DNA from: Phycisphaerales bacterium Planc_01
GTDB taxonomy: Bacteria; Planctomycetota; Phycisphaerae; Sedimentisphaerales; Anaerobacaceae
Length of the DNA stretch: 64,000 nucleotides
Direction: 5' to 3'
Assembly (NCBI GenBank): GCA_001603075.1
Contig: LVBB01000006.1
Location: 202,181-266,180, forward strand
Position numbers and translations under genes: made by a program. The notes under the pieces are model-generated. The model worked only from the letters and a program-made list of their open reading frames with translations. It did not search any database and had not been told where the DNA came from. This document shows positions 9,892 to 18,431 of the stretch, in pieces (position 1 is the first letter of the stretch; each line of letters starts with the position of its first letter).

Positions 9892-11262
9892 ATGACTGAA
9901 ATGCGAGAAGAACTGCTGCAGGAAATCGCCCCGCTCCTGGAGAGGGACAGGCAGGCCACGCTGGGCGAGTTGTTGTACGACTGGCGCCCCAGCGACATCG
10001 CCGAGATCGTCGAACTGGTCGACGACGATCGCCGGCGACTGATCTTCGACGTCCTGGAGCCTCCTGTCGCTGCCGAGGTTCTCGAGAAAGTCAACGAGGC
10101 CACGCGGGATCGCCTTTTCGAGATTCTCACCGAGGAGGAAATCCATCGCGTCTTCTCGGAATTGGACTGGGATGACGCCGCTGACCTTCTCGCCGAGATG
10201 CCCGAGGACGTCGCGGATAAGGCGATCCGCAGCCTGTCCCTGACAGATCGCCTCCAGGTCCACAAGCTGATGCGGTACTCGGAGGATTCGGCCGGCGGCA
10301 TCATGGACCCGGTGGTCATCAGCGCGCCCGAGGACGCGACCATTGCCGAAGCGGTCAGCAAGATTCGCATGGCGGAGATCGACGAGGATTTTTACTCCGT
10401 CTACGTGGTAGACAACGACGGTCGTTTCATCGGAGAGGTTCGTCTTCGGTTTCTGTTGACGCGCCGGGAGAACACGCGGATCGGCGATCTGGTGGATCGG
10501 GATACGATCTACGTCAGAACCGACACGGACCAGGAACAGGTGCGCAACATCTTCCGCAAGAACGACCTGATTGTCGTTCCGGTCCTGGACGAGAACCACA
10601 AGCTCGCCGGACGCATCACAGCCGATCGCGTCATCGAGGTGGCTGAGGAAGAAGCCGTCGAAGACATCTACACGATGGCCGGTACGAATCCCGAGGAACT
10701 GGACACGTTCTCCGCGTTGCGGGCGGCCCGCATTCGCATGACCTGGTTGCTGCCCTGTCTGCTGGGTACGGGAGTGACCGCCATCGTGATGAACCTCTTT
10801 GGGACCCACGATCCGCGGGTGTACCTGGCGGCGGCGGCGTTCGTTCCGATGATCGCGGCGATCAGCGGCAACGCCGGGCTACAGACCTCCGCCATCGTGG
10901 TCTCGGGCCTGGCTACGGGCCACCTGGTGGCCCTGAAGCTCAGCACCGTTTTCAGTCGGGAGGTGCGAATCGCCCTGCTGGTGGCCACAGCCTGCGGCCT
11001 GGTGGGCGGCGTGATATGCAGCATCTTGATCCATTACCGGCCGACCCAGAATTCGATCGAGCCGATCCGCCTGGTCTTCGCCTTCGGTACCGCCATGTTC
11101 TCGGCCATCATGGTCGCGACGACTCTTGGTTTGTTCCTGCCCTTCGTCTTCCGGAAGATCGGCATCGACCCGGCCATCAGTTCCGGGCCGCTGGTAACCA
11201 CAGCCAACGACTCGATCAGCGTGACGATCTTCATGACTCTCGCCATCGGCCTGGCCAGTTGA
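9892..11262 (+). CDS. mgtE: Magnesium transporter MgtE
   Basis: Homodimeric Mg2+ channel of the inner membrane. The 456 aa show the three expected parts. These are the superhelical MgtE N domain (about 10-115, with DWRPSDIAEIVELV and LDWDDAADLLAEMP), a CBS pair (about 130-250, with RFIGEVRLRFLL and LAGRITADRVIEV) that senses cytosolic Mg2+, and a C-terminal membrane domain of about five helices (310-456) with the pore-region motif AAAFVPMIAAISGNAGLQ. The ATG at 9892 is preferred to the GTG at 9877 because homologues begin close to it; neither has a strong ribosome-binding site. It faces the M48 protease gene and is probably monocistronic. Confidence 0.93.
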   Translation: MTEMREELLQEIAPLLERDRQATLGELLYDWRPSDIAEIVELVDDDRRRLIFDVLEPPVAAEVLEKVNEATRDRLFEILTEEEIHRVFSELDWDDAADLLAEMPEDVADKAIRSLSLTDRLQVHKLMRYSEDSAGGIMDPVVISAPEDATIAEAVSKIRMAEIDEDFYSVYVVDNDGRFIGEVRLRFLLTRRENTRIGDLVDRDTIYVRTDTDQEQVRNIFRKNDLIVVPVLDENHKLAGRITADRVIEVAEEEAVEDIYTMAGTNPEELDTFSALRAARIRMTWLLPCLLGTGVTAIVMNLFGTHDPRVYLAAAAFVPMIAAISGNAGLQTSAIVVSGLATGHLVALKLSTVFSREVRIALLVATACGLVGGVICSILIHYRPTQNSIEPIRLVFAFGTAMFSAIMVATTLGLFLPFVFRKIGIDPAISSGPLVTTANDSISVTIFMTLAIGLAS

Positions 11263-11311
11263 CCGGCCCGACTTCGAAGAATCGCGTCGGACGGGCGAGC
11301 GATCCGGCGAT

Positions 11312-12046
11312 TCACCGGCGTGGCAGAAATTGACGGATGCTGCGGATGCGCAGGTCAAACGTCGGATGGGTGGAGAAATACTCGCCCGGATCGTTCGCAG
11401 GGGACGCGTCCTTCATCTCGGCCAGCCGCCCGAGCAGCCGCATAGAGGCCTCGGGATCGTAGCCTGCCGCCGCCGAGAGTCGCACACCCAGCCTGTCGGC
11501 CTCCAGTTCGTGGTCGCGCGAATACGCGGTCTCCAGGAACTGCACTCCCACCCGCCGCAGCCAGCCGGCCAGAGGGCCGCTCACAGGCGCGGCACGCGAG
11601 GCGACGGACACCGCCGAATGAGTCACGATCCGTTCGATGGCGTGTCCGCTGATGATGTGCCCCATCTCGTGCCCAAGCACGAAGGCCAGCTCGTCGCGGT
11701 TTCCCTCGCACAACAGGACAATAGGACGACTGACAAAGACGAACCCCCCGGGCAGCGCAAAGGCGTTCGGGGCTTTGGCGGCAAATGCCTCAAACCGAAA
11801 CGAGCGGTGCTTGTTCGCAACCCTCTCCGCGAGGCGGGCTCCTACGCCGGTCACCGCCTCGGCGACGTCGGGATCGGCATCGAGCTGGATTTGCTGGCGG
11901 GCCTGGCAGGCCAAATCCACCCCGACGTCATGCTCCAGTTGAACGAGTTCGCTGTCCGTGGCGGTCATGGAGCCCCAGAGCCACCTGGCCTTGCGAACTC
12001 CGGGAGCGACCTTCCTGCCGAAATGATAGAACAGACTGCCGGCCAT
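11312..12046 (-). CDS. M48 family zinc metallopeptidase
   Basis: 244-aa peptidase related to BepA/Oma1/HtpX-type M48 enzymes, which process or degrade misfolded envelope proteins. The zinc motif HEMGH is at residues 126-130. The third ligand is the glutamate in HELEADRLGV, and ALPGGFVFVSRPI upstream is the usual substrate-strand segment. The first 20 residues are only mildly hydrophobic, so I cannot say whether it is exported or peripheral. The C-terminus STHPTFDLRIRSIRQ matches the conserved M48 tail. Convergent with mgtE, 49 bp apart. Confidence 0.88.
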   Translation of the reverse strand: MAGSLFYHFGRKVAPGVRKARWLWGSMTATDSELVQLEHDVGVDLACQARQQIQLDADPDVAEAVTGVGARLAERVANKHRSFRFEAFAAKAPNAFALPGGFVFVSRPIVLLCEGNRDELAFVLGHEMGHIISGHAIERIVTHSAVSVASRAAPVSGPLAGWLRRVGVQFLETAYSRDHELEADRLGVRLSAAAGYDPEASMRLLGRLAEMKDASPANDPGEYFSTHPTFDLRIRSIRQFLPRR

Positions 12047-12442
12047 ATATCACATTGGGACTCTCAAATCCACCGTCATTCGTACGTTGCCTATGGGGTG
12101 CCCGGGGCGCACTATAGCATCGCGTCGAACCACAATCAAAGCAAAAGGCCCGTCGACGCCCCGGCGGGCATGGAGCGGGGGCATTATGGCTTCTGCTGCG
12201 GCACGCCAGCCGTTCGTTGCCCCTTCCACTGTATGGACATCGTGTCAAAACGGGTGAGGAATTGGGTAAACAGGCGGGGCATCAAGCTTGACAACGGCCG
12301 GGATTGTCTTATAATGTAGTATTGTAAGGGTTTGTTTACACAAATCTTACCGTAAGACAGGAGTCGGCGAGTGACCCGTCCGCCCGCTGCGGTTACGGCC
12401 GCGTGAGAGTCGGTGTTCTCGTCTATTGGAGCACACAGTACG
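12047..12442. other. Divergent regulatory region between M48 protease and pilT
   Basis: 396 bp containing no supported gene. It carries the strong sigma70-type promoter at 12288-12315, and the pilT transcript would have a leader of about 120 nt. The leader contains GACCCGTCCGCCCGC-type GC-rich sequence but no riboswitch that I recognise. Confidence 0.5.
12288..12315 (+). promoter_or_regulatory. Strong sigma70-type promoter of the pilT operon
   Basis: TTGACA at 12288-12293 and TATAAT at 12310-12315, both perfect consensus hexamers separated by 16 bp. It is one of the clearest promoters in the window, in an AT-rich patch, and points at pilT. Confidence 0.8.
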
Positions 12443-13576
12443 ATGACACCGGATCAACCTCTGGATGCCCACAAGGCCCTCGATCACGAACCTCAGATCA
12501 ACAAGTACTTCCGAGTCGCTATCAAGACACTCGCCAACGACATCCACCTGAAGGTGGGCCAGCCTCCGAAACTCCGACTGCAAGGCACGTTGAAGAGTAC
12601 CACGGGGGAGATCCTGACGCCGCAACGCATGGAGGAACTGACGTCCGAGATCATGAGTCCGGCGCAGAGGGAGTTCTTCCAGCAGAACGGAACGCTCGAC
12701 TTCGCGCATGAGATCGGCAAAGAGCATCGGTTTCGTATCAACGTTTTTCGCCAGCGCGGTTTGGTCAGTCTGGTGGCCCGCCGGGTCAGTGCTCATGTGC
12801 CTTCCTTCGAGAGTCTGCACCTGCCACCGGTGCTTGAGAAGATCGCCGAGGCGCACCAAGGCTTGATTCTCGTGGTTGGCGCCACAGGCTCTGGCAAGAC
12901 CACCACGATTGCCTCGATGCTCGACTACATCACCCGAACGCGGGCCTGCCACATCGTAACGGTGGAAGACCCCATCGAGTACCTTTTCAACGACAACAAG
13001 GCCATCGTCTCGCAGCGGGAGATCGGCATCGACGTGCCGAGCTTCGAGGAAGCGTTGACCTATCTGATGCGCCAGGACCCCGACGTCGTCTTCGTCGGGG
13101 AGATGCGTGACGCCCGGACAGTAACGGCCGGGATGCGGGCGGCCGAGACCGGGCACCTGGTCATGGGAACGATGCACTCGACGAATGCCTCCCAGGCGGT
13201 CCACCGCCTGCTGGATCTGTTTCCCCAGGAGGAACGGGAGCTCGTCCGACAGTCCCTGGCGCTGGCCCTCAAGGCCATTGTCAGCCAGGCCCTGCTGCCG
13301 TGCATTCGGGAAGAGATCAGCCGGGTGCCGGCCATGGAGGTGATGTTGGCCAACCCGTCCGTACGGAAGCTCATCGCGGAAGGGCGGGAGGCCGACCTGC
13401 CCAGCGTCATCCGAGGGGCCCAGCGAGAAGGCATGGTCGACCTGACCGACAGCCTCTGCCGTCTCATCCAGGACGGATGGGTCGATCCGAAGGACGCCTA
13501 CCCGGTGGCGCCCAATACGGAGGAGTTGAAGATGGCCCTGAAGGGGATTCGAACGACGGCCGGAGGAATCCTGTAG
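12443..13576 (+). CDS. pilT: Type IV pilus retraction ATPase PilT
   Basis: 377-aa hexameric secretion-superfamily ATPase that depolymerises type IV pili for twitching. Visible features are the N-terminal PAS-like region (NDIHLKVGQPPKLRLQG), Walker A GATGSGKTTT, the Asp box VEDPIEY, a Walker B (DPDVVFVGEMRD) and the His box MGTMHSTNA. All catalytic residues are present, unlike in the next gene. In the PilT-specific C-terminal region, LPCIREEISRVPAMEVML replaces the more usual LLP...GRVAAxE pattern. The ATG at 12443 has GGAG 11 bp upstream; the GTG at 12413 is an alternative. It heads an operon with the PilB-like and CvpA-like genes. Confidence 0.92.
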   Translation: MTPDQPLDAHKALDHEPQINKYFRVAIKTLANDIHLKVGQPPKLRLQGTLKSTTGEILTPQRMEELTSEIMSPAQREFFQQNGTLDFAHEIGKEHRFRINVFRQRGLVSLVARRVSAHVPSFESLHLPPVLEKIAEAHQGLILVVGATGSGKTTTIASMLDYITRTRACHIVTVEDPIEYLFNDNKAIVSQREIGIDVPSFEEALTYLMRQDPDVVFVGEMRDARTVTAGMRAAETGHLVMGTMHSTNASQAVHRLLDLFPQEERELVRQSLALALKAIVSQALLPCIREEISRVPAMEVMLANPSVRKLIAEGREADLPSVIRGAQREGMVDLTDSLCRLIQDGWVDPKDAYPVAPNTEELKMALKGIRTTAGGIL

Positions 13577-13643
13577 GTTTGGGCGGCCCGCTCGCGTTCG
13601 CCGCCGGTCACACGATCGTAACCTTATGGTAATGGAGCATTCA

Positions 13644-15296
13644 ATGCCGGACATGCTGCTGATGGCTATCGAGTACGGCGGGTACGTCTCGATCGTCAAA
13701 CTCGTCGTCTTTGTGTTGCTGTATCTCCTCTGGCTCCTCCTGGTCCGCTGGTCCGCCGCTGACGCCAAGGGTGTTGACACGAACATCGGCTTCTGGATCG
13801 GCCTGATTCTCGGGGCCGGGGCTCTGGGCATTCTGCTCTGGTGGCTGATCCCGGTCTTCATCGTCGGTCTGCTCATCTTCCTCGCCGCCATCGGAGCCAC
13901 CGGCCTGGCCTACGTCCGGCACCGAAACACGCGCGTCCTCGACTTCGACCGCGTGCTCACGTTCGAGCACATCAAGAGTCTCGTCGCCGGCTCGGAGAAG
14001 CTCGAAGCGATGGAGAACTTCATGTTCATCACGGCCAACAACAACGAAGTGCCGCGCCCCGAGCCTCGCACGCCGATGTTTTTCGGCTATCGCACGGCGT
14101 ACGATCTGCTCACGGATGCCCTGTGGCGCCGTGCCAGCACGATCACGTTCGCGCCCAAGGGAGACAACTATGAGGTGACGTATTACATCGACGGCGCGGC
14201 GACCAGGCAACCGGCCGTTCCTCGCGAGCAGATGGAACACTTCATCCACTTCGCCAAGGAACTGGCGGCGCTCGACGCCAACGAGAAGCGCAAGCCTCAG
14301 AAAGGCAAGTTCCGCACGCGACACAAGAAGGAGAATGCCGACTGGGAGGTCGTGACCGCCGGATCGACCGCCGGGGAACAGGTCCGACTCAAGCACGTCT
14401 CCAAAGAGCACGATCTGCGAATCAACCAGTTGGGACTGGCCCCCGACCAGCAGGAGCACTTCGAAGGCCTGACGCAAACCCACCAGGGCGTGTTCCTGAT
14501 CTCGGGGCCTCCCAAGAGCGGCATCACGACCACACTCTATGCGTTGCTGAGGAGCCACGACGCGTTCCTGAACAACATCAACACCATCGAGAAGCAGCCC
14601 GCCACCGAACTGCTGAACATCACACAGAACGTGTTCGCGCTGACCGACACGGGAACGACCACGTACGCCAAGAAGCTCCAGTCGATCGTCCGCATGGGAC
14701 CCGACATCGTGGGCATCGGGGAGTGCGAAGACCCCGAAACCGCCCAAGTCACGAGCCTCGCGGCCAAGGATGGCAAGCGGATGTACGTCGCCATGAACGC
14801 CGACAATGTCCTTCAGACCCTCGGCAAGTGGATCAAGATGGTCGGCGACAAGAAACTGATCGCCGAGACGCTGATCGGCATCTGCAACCAGCGCATGATG
14901 CGCACGCTCTGCGAGGAGTGCAAACAGGGATATTCGCCGAACAAGGAGTTGCTCAAGAAGTTCAATCTGCCGGCAGAGAAGGCCAAGGTCCTGTACCGGC
15001 CCGGCAAGGAGGTCTACGACAAGCGGGGCAAGCCGTCCGTGTGCGAGCATTGCCAGGGAACCGGCTACGTCGGGCGGACGGGCGTCTTCGAGATGATCGT
15101 GCTGACCGACGAACTGCGCGCCGCCGTGCGTCAGGTCAAGCAGTTGCCCGAACTCGGGATGCAGTTCCGCCGGGCCAAGATGTTGTATCTTCAGGAACAG
15201 GCGTTGCGAAAGGTGATGGCGGGGAAGACCTCGATCAACGAAATGCTCCGTGTCCTCGCCAGTGCGAAGCAGCAGAGCAATTCGGCATCGCAATAG
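13644..15296 (+). CDS. Membrane-anchored PilB/GspE-like ATPase with degenerate nucleotide-binding motifs
   Basis: 550 aa. The start at 13644 has GGAG 6 bp upstream; ATGs at 13626 and 13632 are alternatives. Hydrophobic stretches at about 14-34 and 50-92 put two or three membrane helices before a soluble GspE/PilB fold, which is unusual because PilB is normally soluble. The Walker A position reads G288-PPKSG-I-T (usual GPTGSGKT), so the phosphate-binding lysine is replaced by isoleucine. The Walker B region (PDIVGIGECED) keeps the glutamate but lacks the usual IRD arginine. The His-box motif (LHTND) reads VAMNADN. The zinc tetracysteine is retained (C414, CEEC, CEHC). It is probably a non-hydrolysing pilus-motor partner or scaffold for PilT. 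Confidence 0.8.
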   Translation: MPDMLLMAIEYGGYVSIVKLVVFVLLYLLWLLLVRWSAADAKGVDTNIGFWIGLILGAGALGILLWWLIPVFIVGLLIFLAAIGATGLAYVRHRNTRVLDFDRVLTFEHIKSLVAGSEKLEAMENFMFITANNNEVPRPEPRTPMFFGYRTAYDLLTDALWRRASTITFAPKGDNYEVTYYIDGAATRQPAVPREQMEHFIHFAKELAALDANEKRKPQKGKFRTRHKKENADWEVVTAGSTAGEQVRLKHVSKEHDLRINQLGLAPDQQEHFEGLTQTHQGVFLISGPPKSGITTTLYALLRSHDAFLNNINTIEKQPATELLNITQNVFALTDTGTTTYAKKLQSIVRMGPDIVGIGECEDPETAQVTSLAAKDGKRMYVAMNADNVLQTLGKWIKMVGDKKLIAETLIGICNQRMMRTLCEECKQGYSPNKELLKKFNLPAEKAKVLYRPGKEVYDKRGKPSVCEHCQGTGYVGRTGVFEMIVLTDELRAAVRQVKQLPELGMQFRRAKMLYLQEQALRKVMAGKTSINEMLRVLASAKQQSNSASQ

Positions 15297-15353
15297 CAAT
15301 GAATCGGCGGCGGCCCCTGGAAACCGCCCCCTCAGAGAATCGGAGAACGTGGA

Positions 15354-16502
15354 ATGGCCAGTCTGGTAATGCTTGTAATCATCTTGGTCTGTGCGGCCTT
15401 GTTGTATCTCAAGGGGACCTTCGTGCAGGGAATCACCATGGTCTTCAATGCGATCATCGCCGGTTTCGTGGCGCTGGCCTACTTCGAAACCCTGGCCGCG
15501 ATGCTCGTTGGCTATGCCGCGAGCGTCGCCCTCTGGTCGCAGACGATCTGCTTTCTGCTGCTGTTCGTCCTGACTCTGGCGGTCCTGCAAACGCTCGCCC
15601 TCCAGATCGGCAAGGAAAAGGTCGATATGGGGCTCTGGCCCGAGCGGGTCGGGAGAGCCGTCTGTGGAGTGATTCTCGGATACGTCATTACCGGACAGCT
15701 CCTTGTGGCCCTGGCCGTCGCCCCGCTGCCGAGCCAGTACCCCTACCCGAGGTTCGCCGACCGCAATCCGGACCCGTCCAGGCCAAGCGCGCCGCTGTTC
15801 AGCCCCGACGGGTTCGTGACCGGGCTTTTCGGCACGATCAGCGAGGGCAGCTTCGCCGCGATAAGCAGCCCGAAGAGCTTCGCCGTGCTCCACGCGGACT
15901 TTCTGGATCAGATCCACATGAACCGCATCAAGGGTTCGCAGGACGTTTCGATCCGGACGAACACTCCGGCCATCAGCGTGCCTTCCAGAGGAGGGGTCTG
16001 GGAGGCCCCCAGTTCGCTGCGCGACGCCGAGGGCAAGCCTGTGCCGGCCCGTCCCGGAGAGAACCTTATGCTCGTTCGGATTGAGATCAAGAAGAGCGCG
16101 CTGAACGACGCCGGCAAGTTCACCCTGTCGCAAGTGCGTCTGGTCTGTACCCCCAAGGGCGGCAGTGAACAGCCGCTGGCCGGACGGGGCCTGGGCGTCC
16201 ATCCCATCGGCTTTATCGGTCGTGGCGGTCGCCTGGAAGAAAAGACATTGACCGAGATCATCACCATCCAGAGCACCGACGTGCCAGACAACGTCAAAGA
16301 GATCGACTTGGCATTTTACGTTCCCTCCAACACGGTGCCGGTGTTGATCCAGTTCAAACAGAACAACGTCGCGAGGGTTTCCGCCATTGTCTCAGGCGAA
16401 GAAGCGCCTGAGGCGCTGCCGTTTGAAGGTGCGACGCCGGCGGCCAAACCTGATGAACGGACCCCGGGTGCGGACGCAGCAGCGGACGACGAGGAGATGT
16501 GA
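15354..16502 (+). CDS. CvpA-like membrane protein with periplasmic domain
   Basis: 382 aa. The N-terminal 130 residues form four hydrophobic helices arranged like CvpA (colicin V production) proteins, including the loop GITMVFNAIIAGFVALAYFE. The remaining 250 residues are soluble, beta-rich by appearance, and end in an acidic, Pro/Ala-rich tail. It is 57 bp downstream of the PilB-like gene with GGAG-type spacing (CGGAGAACGTGG before the ATG), so it is likely the last gene of the pilT operon. CvpA homologues affect envelope integrity and surface growth in other bacteria. The role of the long C-terminal part is unknown. Confidence 0.65.
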   Translation: MASLVMLVIILVCAALLYLKGTFVQGITMVFNAIIAGFVALAYFETLAAMLVGYAASVALWSQTICFLLLFVLTLAVLQTLALQIGKEKVDMGLWPERVGRAVCGVILGYVITGQLLVALAVAPLPSQYPYPRFADRNPDPSRPSAPLFSPDGFVTGLFGTISEGSFAAISSPKSFAVLHADFLDQIHMNRIKGSQDVSIRTNTPAISVPSRGGVWEAPSSLRDAEGKPVPARPGENLMLVRIEIKKSALNDAGKFTLSQVRLVCTPKGGSEQPLAGRGLGVHPIGFIGRGGRLEEKTLTEIITIQSTDVPDNVKEIDLAFYVPSNTVPVLIQFKQNNVARVSAIVSGEEAPEALPFEGATPAAKPDERTPGADAAADDEEM

Positions 16503-16510
16503 GGTCGCCT

Positions 16511-16526
16511 CTGCGCGATCGCGCAG
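16511..16526. repeat. 16-bp perfect palindrome after the CvpA-like gene
   Basis: CTGCGCGATCGCGCAG is a perfect palindrome starting 9 bp after the stop at 16502. It could form a hairpin at the operon end but has no T-tract, so I do not call it an intrinsic terminator. Confidence 0.5.
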
Positions 16527-16700
16527 TTGCCTGTAGCTGCAGCAGCGGGACATCACAAGAGAGAGGATGGGGCTGCACGGTACCATGTGACGGCATCCCA
16601 AACGGGATACGAAGGAAGAGCACGACAAACTCTGTGGGCATGATTCTGCGGCAGGTCGTGACGGCGCACTGCCGACAGGAGCGAAACAAGGAACCGAACG

Positions 16701-16850
16701 TCAGTGGCAGACCGCCAGTTCCTCGACCTCCAGTTCCATCAGGTGTTCGAGATAGGCGGCCAGGTCCTTCTCGGAGAACTCGGCAAGGAACTCGGTCTTG
16801 GCGGTCGCGTTGATCTCACGGATGCGGTCAATCAGTTCCTTCTTGTCCAT
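16701..16850 (-). CDS. Small acidic helical protein, 49 aa
   Basis: Starting at the ATG at 16850, where TTAGGATACTTGGGG precedes it, gives 49 aa: DKKELIDRIREINATAKTEF followed by a second predicted helix with EKDLAAYLEHLMELE. The frame extends to 16901 but the extra residues look non-coding. I have an impression of short homologues with the same layout (ELI.RI..IN..A...FL..F....L..YL.HL) in other planctomycetes, but cannot confirm this here. Function unknown; the fold is likely a two-helix or helix-turn-helix-like bundle. It stands alone between the pilT operon and the gene at 17241. Confidence 0.65.
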   Translation of the reverse strand: MDKKELIDRIREINATAKTEFLAEFSEKDLAAYLEHLMELEVEELAVCH

Positions 16851-17240
16851 CCCCAAGTATCCTAAATGGTGAACAGGGCTCTCGTTCGAGACTTGTGGCA
16901 TATCGGCAGAACCGACCCGATTTCTTTAACGCCGGTTCCACTCGAATCCTCAATGCCCCATAACCGGATGCACGATATGCATTCGCGCCGGCGGTTGAGA
17001 CCACAAAATATTGAAAGCGCAGTGGCAACCGTATGTCGAGAGCAACCACTGTCCAATAAAAGGCCCTCTGACGTGAGGACGCAGGAGGCCAAAATTTCCA
17101 CCCGTCCCTCGTTTTTCGCCGGCGGCCTCTGCTGTCGATCGGTGTGATAGGATGTTCGCACGAAGCCTGGACCTCAAACGGCCGATCGAGTATACTACAG
17201 AAGCGATCCGGACAATGACTGCCGGACAGGATGACACAGG
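16851..17240. other. Divergent intergenic region upstream of the tandem-domain secreted protein
   Basis: 390 bp with no supported gene. AT content rises near 16915-17020. A candidate promoter for the gene at 17241 is listed separately. Confidence 0.4.
17168..17196 (+). promoter_or_regulatory. Candidate promoter of the 17241-18955 pair
   Basis: TGGACC (17168-17173) and TATACT (17191-17196) with a 17-bp spacer, about 45 bp upstream of the start at 17241. The -10 is good and the -35 matches four of six consensus positions. Confidence 0.5.
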
Positions 17241-18431
17241 ATGGCTGCAATGAGAAGGCTCAAACGGGCGCGTGAGAGACACATTTGGGCCGCTCGCCGT
17301 CTGGCGCGCCGCATCGTGACGACGAGCGCAATTGCGGGCGCGCTCCATCTTACTGCCTATACCGGCCCGGCCCGCTCGGCCGAGACGGGCGTTTCCGACC
17401 CACACCGGATTGCCGTGGCCGAAGACACCGACAGGGACTTGCTGACCGACCGCGAGGAGCTAACGCTCGGTTATCTCCCGTTCCGAGCCGATCAGAACGG
17501 AAACGAAGTGGCCGACGGCGCCGAACTGGCGACGCGTTGCGCCAGGGCGCTCGCGCAGTTGCCGTCTCTGACGCAGGTCACCGACAGCGGACAGACCTTC
17601 AAACAGGAGATGTTGGTTTTCGGACTACAGACCTGTGACGTGTGCGGAGAAGCGGTCAACATGGGCGTTATCCGCGTGGTCAATCACGCGCTGGGCCTGA
17701 CCGTCGATATCCCCGTGATTGCGTCGCACTACATGGAGCATGGCTCGTTCAGCTACGGCGGCCAGATCAACCGTGGACGCGTTGAAGTGGCCCGGCTCGC
17801 TCGAGCGTTGAATGTCCGATTCCCCTGCGAGCCGAACGAACATCATCTGCCGCTTGCCCACGTGATCGAAGAGCTTGGGCGGATCGCACCCGATGCCAAC
17901 GACCTGGACGGCGACCTGCTGGCCGACAGCGAAGAGTTGGCCGCCGGCCTGAATCTGTATGACGCCGATCAGGACCACAATCTCGTGCCCGACGGCATCC
18001 AATTGGCCCATCGGTACGCCGAGATCATCGACCGCCTGCCCACGGTCGAACCAGACGAGCCGCAGGCCGCGGGCGTGTACAAGGTCAGCTACATGATGAG
18101 GGGACTGGAATGGTGTGAGATCTGCGGCCAGTCTGTCAATATGGGATATTGGCAGATCGTCAATGCCGCGACCGGCGGGTCGATCGAGATCCCTGAGATT
18201 GCGCGCCACTTCATGGAACACGGTTCGTTCAGTTCGCTGGGGACCCTGCATGGCGGCAGCCGCATCGATGTCGCCGCCCTGCTGGAGACGATCGGATGGC
18301 CCATCGAATGCGGAGATCTCGGCACTGCATACCCGCCCGGCGACCTGAATCAGGACTGCACAGTGGATGCAGAAGACTTCGTCGAGCTGGTGAACTGGTG
18401 GCTGGGCGCAACCGAACCGGACAGCCGATGA
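17241..18431 (+). CDS. Secreted protein with two tandem CxxCG/VNMG/HxMEHGSFS domains and a dockerin-like tail
   Basis: 396 aa with an arginine-rich signal region (about 1-46). Two homologous halves follow. Each starts with an acidic EF-hand or thrombospondin-type-3-like stretch (DTDRDLLTDREE near 61; DLDGDLLADSEE near 222). Each then has CDVCGEAVNMG (C132, C135) or CEICGQSVNMG (C292, C295), and HYMEHGSFS (H163, H167) or HFMEHGSFS (H323, H327). Two cysteines and two histidines per half suggest a metal site, probably zinc or iron. The C-terminus (about 368-390, GDLNQDCTVDAEDFVELVNW) is dockerin-like. I do not know a named family for the repeated unit. Its TGA overlaps the next gene's ATG. Confidence 0.75.
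   Translation: MAAMRRLKRARERHIWAARRLARRIVTTSAIAGALHLTAYTGPARSAETGVSDPHRIAVAEDTDRDLLTDREELTLGYLPFRADQNGNEVADGAELATRCARALAQLPSLTQVTDSGQTFKQEMLVFGLQTCDVCGEAVNMGVIRVVNHALGLTVDIPVIASHYMEHGSFSYGGQINRGRVEVARLARALNVRFPCEPNEHHLPLAHVIEELGRIAPDANDLDGDLLADSEELAAGLNLYDADQDHNLVPDGIQLAHRYAEIIDRLPTVEPDEPQAAGVYKVSYMMRGLEWCEICGQSVNMGYWQIVNAATGGSIEIPEIARHFMEHGSFSSLGTLHGGSRIDVAALLETIGWPIECGDLGTAYPPGDLNQDCTVDAEDFVELVNWWLGATEPDSR

Noticed and set aside
12413-12442. GTG 12413 as the pilT start
   Set aside because: Adds ten residues not expected in PilT and lacks a ribosome-binding site; ATG 12443 has GGAG upstream.
13641-16202. 853-aa minus-strand frame across the PilB-like and CvpA-like genes
   Set aside because: Spans two plus-strand genes with clear family motifs and ribosome-binding sites; composition is Arg/Gly/His-rich shadow.
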